64,000 nt of DNA from positions 992,001-1,056,000 of the forward strand of contig NZ_CP149514.1 in NCBI RefSeq assembly GCF_045291545.1, read 5' to 3'. Positions 60,174 through 64,000 of this stretch are shown piece after piece; position 1 is the stretch's first letter; each line of letters opens with the position of its first letter. The notes below the pieces were generated by a model. That model was not told the DNA's origin and did no database searches. It worked only from the letters and a program-made list of their open reading frames with translations. The translations under genes and the position numbers were made by a program. This DNA comes from Gallaecimonas sp045291545 (GTDB lineage Bacteria; Pseudomonadota; Gammaproteobacteria; Enterobacterales; Gallaecimonadaceae).

Positions 60174-61061
60174 TCATTGTTTGCTTTTGGGTGACAATTT
60201 TTGCTCCCAGTACGGTGGTTGCCCCCACTGGCTGCTAACAAAGTCCAGAAATCGACTTACCTTGGCAGGCAGATGCTGGCGAGCCGGGTATACACCATAG
60301 ATGCCTAGCCGTGGTAAGGGCTGTTCCGTAGACAAAGCCAGCAAGCGGCCCGCTCGCAGGGCCTCTGCTACCAGAAAGCTGGGTTGGCAAATCACCCCCA
60401 GGCCGGCTTCTGCTCCGGCAACCAATACGTCGCCGTTATTGCTGTCCAAAGGGCCGTCAGCAAGCGGCCAAGGACCGCCTGGGCGGTAACGTAGCCCCTG
60501 GTGAAAGGCCAGCTCGGCTTGTAGTGTTGGCGTACCATGGTGGTTGAGGTATTCAGCCGAGGCGCAATAGAACAGTTGGCACTGAGTCAAAGGCCGTGCG
60601 ATCAGCGTGGAATCTTGCAAGTGGCCGATACGGATCGCCAGATCGTAGTCTTCTTCCAGTAAGTCTACTTTCCGATCGGTTAAATCCAGGCGCACCGATA
60701 AAGCCGGGTGCTGGCACATGAAATCGGCGACTAACGGCGCCAAAAAGCGTGTGCCGAAGCTTACCGGGCCACTGATCCGCAGGCGCCCTTGCATAGCCGA
60801 CTGACTTTGGCTGATTTCGGCCTGGGCATCAGCCAGCTCCGAGATAATGTGGCGGGCATGCAGCAAGTAACGTTCGCCAGCTTCGGTTAATTGAATGCGG
60901 CGGGTCGTACGCTGCAGTAGCCTTGCTCCCAGGTGTTGTTCCAGTTGCATTACCAGTTTCGATACCTGGGTACGTGATAAAGCCAGTTGCTGCGCCGCGT
61001 TGGTGTAGCTGGCAAGCTCCGCGACTTTAACAAAGGCGTGTATGGCGCTTAGCAGGTTCAT
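60174..61061 (-). CDS. LysR-family transcriptional regulator
   Basis: A 295-aa regulator. The winged helix is at residues 1-60 (LLSAIHAFVKVAELASYTNAAQQLALSRTQVSKLVMQLEQHLGARLL), followed by a periplasmic-binding-like effector domain (GRLRISGPVSFG). It is transcribed in the same direction as the doxX-ygiD pair 74 bp downstream, which is a likely target, and lies 5 bp after the pseudouridine synthase gene. Confidence 0.92.
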   Translation of the reverse strand: MNLLSAIHAFVKVAELASYTNAAQQLALSRTQVSKLVMQLEQHLGARLLQRTTRRIQLTEAGERYLLHARHIISELADAQAEISQSQSAMQGRLRISGPVSFGTRFLAPLVADFMCQHPALSVRLDLTDRKVDLLEEDYDLAIRIGHLQDSTLIARPLTQCQLFYCASAEYLNHHGTPTLQAELAFHQGLRYRPGGPWPLADGPLDSNNGDVLVAGAEAGLGVICQPSFLVAEALRAGRLLALSTEQPLPRLGIYGVYPARQHLPAKVSRFLDFVSSQWGQPPYWEQKLSPKSKQ

Positions 61062-61066
61062 GGTGG

Positions 61067-61681
61067 TTACTCAAAAGGCGGTGGGGCCAGTTCGCTAAAA
61101 TCGGCCGGCTGGCTGATAGCGATATTGTCGCCCTGCCAATCAAAAGCCAGGGCATAAGCATGTAGGCAGACCCGCGGCCAGTTACTGCCACCATAAAGGC
61201 TGTCACCCAAAATCGGTGCGCCCAGGCTTTTCATTGCCACCCGTAACTGGTGGGTGCGGCCGGTTTGTGGCCAGAGCCGAAATAACCGCTGCCCAGGGGC
61301 CAGGCTTTGGCTGTCAAAACGGGTGATGGCCGGGTGTTCGGTACTGCGCAACAGCCGCCAGGCACCGCGGCGCGCTTTGGCCATATCACCTTTAATCCAT
61401 CCCTGTTTCTTGGCTGGTTTGCGATCACTGAGCGCCAGATAACATTTGCTGATTTTGCGGTTGGCGAAGGCGTCGCCAAAAATAGCTGCGGCCTCGGCAC
61501 TTTTCGCCAGTAGCAACAGGCCGGTGGTTACTTTATCAAGCCGGTGCACCGGCCAGAGCTTTTGCCCCAGATGTTGCTCGATATTGACAAAAAGCCCAGG
61601 CCCCTGTTCAGCATGAAAACTGACCGCGGCGGTTTTATTTACCATCACAAAATCGCGGTGATCCAGTACCACCTCAAACAC
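61067..61681 (-). CDS. RluA-family pseudouridine synthase
   Basis: A 204-aa enzyme with the catalytic D49 in PVHRLDKVTTGLLLLAKS and the RTHQLRVAMKSLG motif, lacking an S4 domain. I prefer GTG 61681 because GAGG lies upstream and the protein then starts FEVVLDHRDFVMVNK, like the small RluA-like group in Shewanella and Vibrio; ATG 61693 has no ribosome site. The target RNA is unknown. It overlaps the YcaQ gene end. Confidence 0.87.
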   Translation of the reverse strand: MFEVVLDHRDFVMVNKTAAVSFHAEQGPGLFVNIEQHLGQKLWPVHRLDKVTTGLLLLAKSAEAAAIFGDAFANRKISKCYLALSDRKPAKKQGWIKGDMAKARRGAWRLLRSTEHPAITRFDSQSLAPGQRLFRLWPQTGRTHQLRVAMKSLGAPILGDSLYGGSNWPRVCLHAYALAFDWQGDNIAISQPADFSELAPPPFE

Positions 61682-62744
61682 GGGTAACCTCATTCAGGCC
61701 GTGAAAAGCAGCAAAGTCTGCCAGGGCCTCTGCCAGAGCGCCAGTGAGGATTTTGCCAGGGTGTTCCAGCCAGTGCAGTTGCTGTACTTCCAGTTGCCCC
61801 GCCGGACGATTGGCCTTGAGGTCAATCTGGCCAACGAAACGATCGGCAAATAACATCGGTAAACAAAAATAGCCGAAGCGGCGCTTGCTGGCCGGCAGGT
61901 AACATTCCAGCTGATAGTCAAACGCAAACAACCGCTTCAGGCGCTGGCGTTGGATCACCAAGGGATCAAAAGGCGACAGCAACCGCAGCTTTGATACCGG
62001 TGGTGGCGGCTCAGCGCTATCGGCGAAGGCGTAGTCTTCACCGTCGTATTGCAGCTCGCCACTGGCCAGCATGGTGGTGAGCGCTTTGGCAATGAGTGGT
62101 TTGTCGGCGGCATTAAGGTAGACCATTTCGGCGAGCTGACCGACACCATGAGCCTGCAAAAAGGTGCGAACCCGGAACTTACCATAGTCGCTGTCACTGG
62201 CCTGTTGGCAGCAAATATGGGCCGGTAAGACACGCTCCGGCAGGTCAAACACTTTTTGGAAGCGCTGGCGGTGGCTGACCATCAGTTGCCCTTCGTGAAA
62301 TAGCTGCTCCAGGGCCTTTTTCTCATCTGACCAATCCCACCAGCCGCCCTTACCGGCGTTAAAGTCGCTGGCTTTCAGTGGCCCTTCCGCGCGAACCCGA
62401 TCTAGTACATAGCGGCACAGCCGGGCGTTTTTTTCAAACCAGTGCCGCTGGCCCTGGCGGATCCGTGCCATACGCACCCGGGCATAGGGGTAACTGCTCA
62501 TCGGCAGATAGGCGGCGGCGTGTGACCAGTATTCAAAGATAAGCCGGTGCTGTTCGGCTTCAGCCAGCTGGGCCGGCGTGTATTCAGGCAGGCGGCTATA
62601 GAGCTGATGATGATGGGCCCGGCACAGCCGCTGAATGGCATCCAGCTGTACCGCCCCTAGATGTTCGACCAGCGCAGGCAGACCATGTTGCCAGGGGTGG
62701 TGAAGATACTGGCCGGCCAGGGCCAAGTGACGCTTGTTGAACAC
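61674..62744 (-). CDS. YcaQ-type winged-helix DNA glycosylase family protein
   Basis: About 356 aa from GTG 62744 (or 377 aa from ATG 62807, which would run 56 bases into the previous gene). Segments FEYWSHAAAYLPMSSYPYARVRM, GGWWDWSDEKKALEQLFHEGQLMV, LLSPFDPLVIQRQRLKRLFAFDYQLECYLPASKRRFGYFCLP and GQIDLKANR match the YcaQ/AlkX family, which unhooks DNA interstrand crosslinks. The motif region corresponding to the E. coli catalytic QxQ was not identified with certainty. Start is uncertain. Confidence 0.85.
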   Translation of the reverse strand: MFNKRHLALAGQYLHHPWQHGLPALVEHLGAVQLDAIQRLCRAHHHQLYSRLPEYTPAQLAEAEQHRLIFEYWSHAAAYLPMSSYPYARVRMARIRQGQRHWFEKNARLCRYVLDRVRAEGPLKASDFNAGKGGWWDWSDEKKALEQLFHEGQLMVSHRQRFQKVFDLPERVLPAHICCQQASDSDYGKFRVRTFLQAHGVGQLAEMVYLNAADKPLIAKALTTMLASGELQYDGEDYAFADSAEPPPPVSKLRLLSPFDPLVIQRQRLKRLFAFDYQLECYLPASKRRFGYFCLPMLFADRFVGQIDLKANRPAGQLEVQQLHWLEHPGKILTGALAEALADFAAFHGLNEVTRV

Positions 62745-62751
62745 GCCTGGC

Positions 62752-63189
62752 TTAGAACCAACGGCGCACTTTGGCGCAGTAGTGGCGGTAATCCTCGCCG
62801 AAAACATGTTGCAAGTGGGCTTCTTCGCGGCGGATCACCAACAGCCAAACCAGGTATAGTGCCAACGGCAGCAATAAAATGGCGAACAGGCTTTGCAGCC
62901 ACAATGCCAGGCCCAGATATATGGCACTGAGTGACAGATACATGGGGTTACGGCTAAAACGAAAAGGCCCCTTTTTGACCAGGCAGGCGGCGCTTTTGTG
63001 GGGCAGTACCGGTGTGCCGGCACGCCAGCAGGTCAGCAGTGCCCAGCCACCCACTACCAAGCCGGCGACCACCAGTACCCAGGCCAGTGGTCGCAGTGGC
63101 GCCGGGAAAAAGTGATCCAACGTCAGGCCAGCAGCAAACAGCACGACAAAAATGAGCGGTGGTGGGAATTTTACGCCGGGGTTGGTCAT
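62752..63189 (-). CDS. Isoprenylcysteine carboxyl methyltransferase-like membrane protein
   Basis: A 145-aa membrane protein with about four hydrophobic segments and the PEMT/ICMT core LVKKGPFRFSRNPMYLSL, ending in REEAHLQHVFGEDYRHYCAKVRRW. These are SAM-dependent lipid or small-molecule methyltransferases; the substrate is unknown in most bacteria. ATG 63189 follows GGAGG and overlaps the MFS stop (ATGA). Confidence 0.88.
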   Translation of the reverse strand: MTNPGVKFPPPLIFVVLFAAGLTLDHFFPAPLRPLAWVLVVAGLVVGGWALLTCWRAGTPVLPHKSAACLVKKGPFRFSRNPMYLSLSAIYLGLALWLQSLFAILLLPLALYLVWLLVIRREEAHLQHVFGEDYRHYCAKVRRWF

Positions 63190-64000
63190 GCTTCCTCCAG
63201 AGTCCAGGCCGTGATGGCGGCCAGTAGAGCCAGTATTGATAGCATGAATATCAACCACTTGGCAGCCACCCATGTGGCCAGTAGGGCACTGAGGCCGCCA
63301 ATGGCCAACAACATCACGCCGATAACGGTATTACTGACAGCCACCAGCGTCGCACGGTTATCGGCGTTAGCCATATCGATCAGATAGGTTTTACGCCCTA
63401 GCCGCACTCCCGCATGGGCGACACTCATGGCAAAAATCAAGGTACCGAACAGCCAGGGGCTTGTTTTGCCGGCCAGCATGACAGTGCTCAGGCCGGTCAG
63501 GGCGGTCAGTACTGCGGCACCGACCATTACCCAGCGGCTGGAACGATCTGCAAGGCTGCCCCAGATGCTGCCGGAAAGAAAACTGGCCAGCCCGGAGGCG
63601 AGCAGCAACATGCCCAGTGTGGGGAGGGCATTATTTTCACCACCTGCCAGATTGACGATAAAAGGGGTCATCAGGGCGCTGGCCAGCAGTAACGTGCGGG
63701 TCAGGATAAAGCGCCGGAACTGCCGGGCTGCCATGGCTTCTTTAAAACCACTGAAGGCGGCTTTCAGACCGTTTTTGCCTCCCTTGGTGGCGCCCGGGTA
63801 TTCCGGTAACTGCTGATAAACGCCTGCGGCCAGTAACCACAGCATGCCGGCGCCAGCCAGCACCGCGCCAAGCAGGCTGGCTGGCGGGTCGTCAAAAAGG
63901 CCCAGTGCTACCGCCAGGCCAAAGGCCATGACCGTGATCCCCGACACAGAGGCGGCTAGCCCCGACACTTTGCCGCGCTTTTCCTTGGCGATGGTTTTAC
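63186..64000 (-). CDS. MFS transporter (5' part beyond window)
   Basis: The frame stays open to the right edge, so the N-terminal part of the protein is missing. The visible 271 residues begin KTIAKEKRGKVSGLAASVSG, a cytoplasmic loop motif typical of MFS proteins, and contain about seven membrane segments (VMAFGLAVALGLF, LLGAVLAGAGMLWLLAAGVY, MLLLASGLASFLSGSIWGSLADRSSRW and others). The GTG near 63968 is internal, not the start. Substrate cannot be told. Confidence 0.85.
   Translation of the reverse strand, partial: KTIAKEKRGKVSGLAASVSGITVMAFGLAVALGLFDDPPASLLGAVLAGAGMLWLLAAGVYQQLPEYPGATKGGKNGLKAAFSGFKEAMAARQFRRFILTRTLLLASALMTPFIVNLAGGENNALPTLGMLLLASGLASFLSGSIWGSLADRSSRWVMVGAAVLTALTGLSTVMLAGKTSPWLFGTLIFAMSVAHAGVRLGRKTYLIDMANADNRATLVAVSNTVIGVMLLAIGGLSALLATWVAAKWLIFMLSILALLAAITAWTLEEA

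Noticed and set aside
62745..62807. Longer N-terminus for the YcaQ-type protein from ATG 62807
   Set aside because: The extension overlaps the preceding gene and does not resemble the family; GTG 62744 fits better, though not certain.

Overview
The window is 64 kb of moderately GC-rich, densely packed chromosomal DNA from a free-living, respiring gammaproteobacterium. Gene content and order (liu and ivd clusters split by a MerR-type LiuR, ETF genes, sapABCDF next to pspF/pspABC-ycjX-ycjF, phhAB-tyrR, H-NS, two chemoreceptors, an H-NOX/EAL pair) fit the Alteromonadales/Shewanella-like neighbourhood, and Gallaecimonas is my best but unproven guess. I see no rRNA or tRNA genes, insertion sequences, prophage, CRISPR array or other accessory island. 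All 61 coding genes can be placed in families, and two of them (rlmI and an MFS transporter) run off the window ends.

Layout. 1-5.1 kb: rlmI, a chemoreceptor, rimO, ribA, hns. 5.2-8.7 kb: ETF-ubiquinone oxidoreductase, divergent from etfBA. 8.7-12.9 kb: tdk, proB, and a translationally coupled H-NOX sensor and EAL phosphodiesterase. 13-21.3 kb: leucine/isovalerate operon liuR-liuABCDE-scoAB (minus strand). 21.6-29 kb: valine/isoleucine operon (thiolase, mmsA, acyl-CoA dehydrogenase, enoyl-CoA hydratase, 3-hydroxyisobutyryl-CoA hydrolase, mmsB, SDR; plus strand). 29.3-33.1 kb: putP, a CBS protein, a long gene-free gap and an RssA-like patatin. 33.1-40.2 kb: a possible small RNA, a second chemoreceptor, pta, yfbV, yciA, maeA. 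40.2-50.6 kb: sap transporter operon and psp envelope-stress operon. 50.8-58.9 kb: methionine gamma-lyase, then the complete phenylalanine/tyrosine route phhA-phhB-tyrR-hpd-hmgA-fahA-maiA. 59-64 kb: a DOPA-dioxygenase-like protein, DoxX, LysR, a pseudouridine synthase, a YcaQ-type protein, an isoprenylcysteine-methyltransferase-like protein and an MFS transporter.

How it works together. Branched-chain and aromatic amino acid breakdown dominate. Acyl-CoA dehydrogenases of the liu and valine operons pass electrons to EtfAB and then ETF-QO. Leucine (through LiuE) and tyrosine (through FahA) both yield acetoacetate, which ScoAB can activate and the thiolase can cleave. LiuR-like 7-2-7 palindromes lie before liuR, before the thiolase operon and between ETF-QO and etfB, so one regulator probably links all three loci. 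TyrR-like boxes lie before phhA and hpd. The branched-chain keto-acid dehydrogenase is not in the window.

I found no convincing entirely new system. The items most worth a second look are the H-NOX protein with an altered heme-propionate motif coupled to a degenerate-GGDEF/EAL enzyme, a candidate orphan small RNA near 33.2 kb, a 16-bp palindrome that occurs twice, a strong palindrome before putP and an H-NS with an altered DNA-binding loop.
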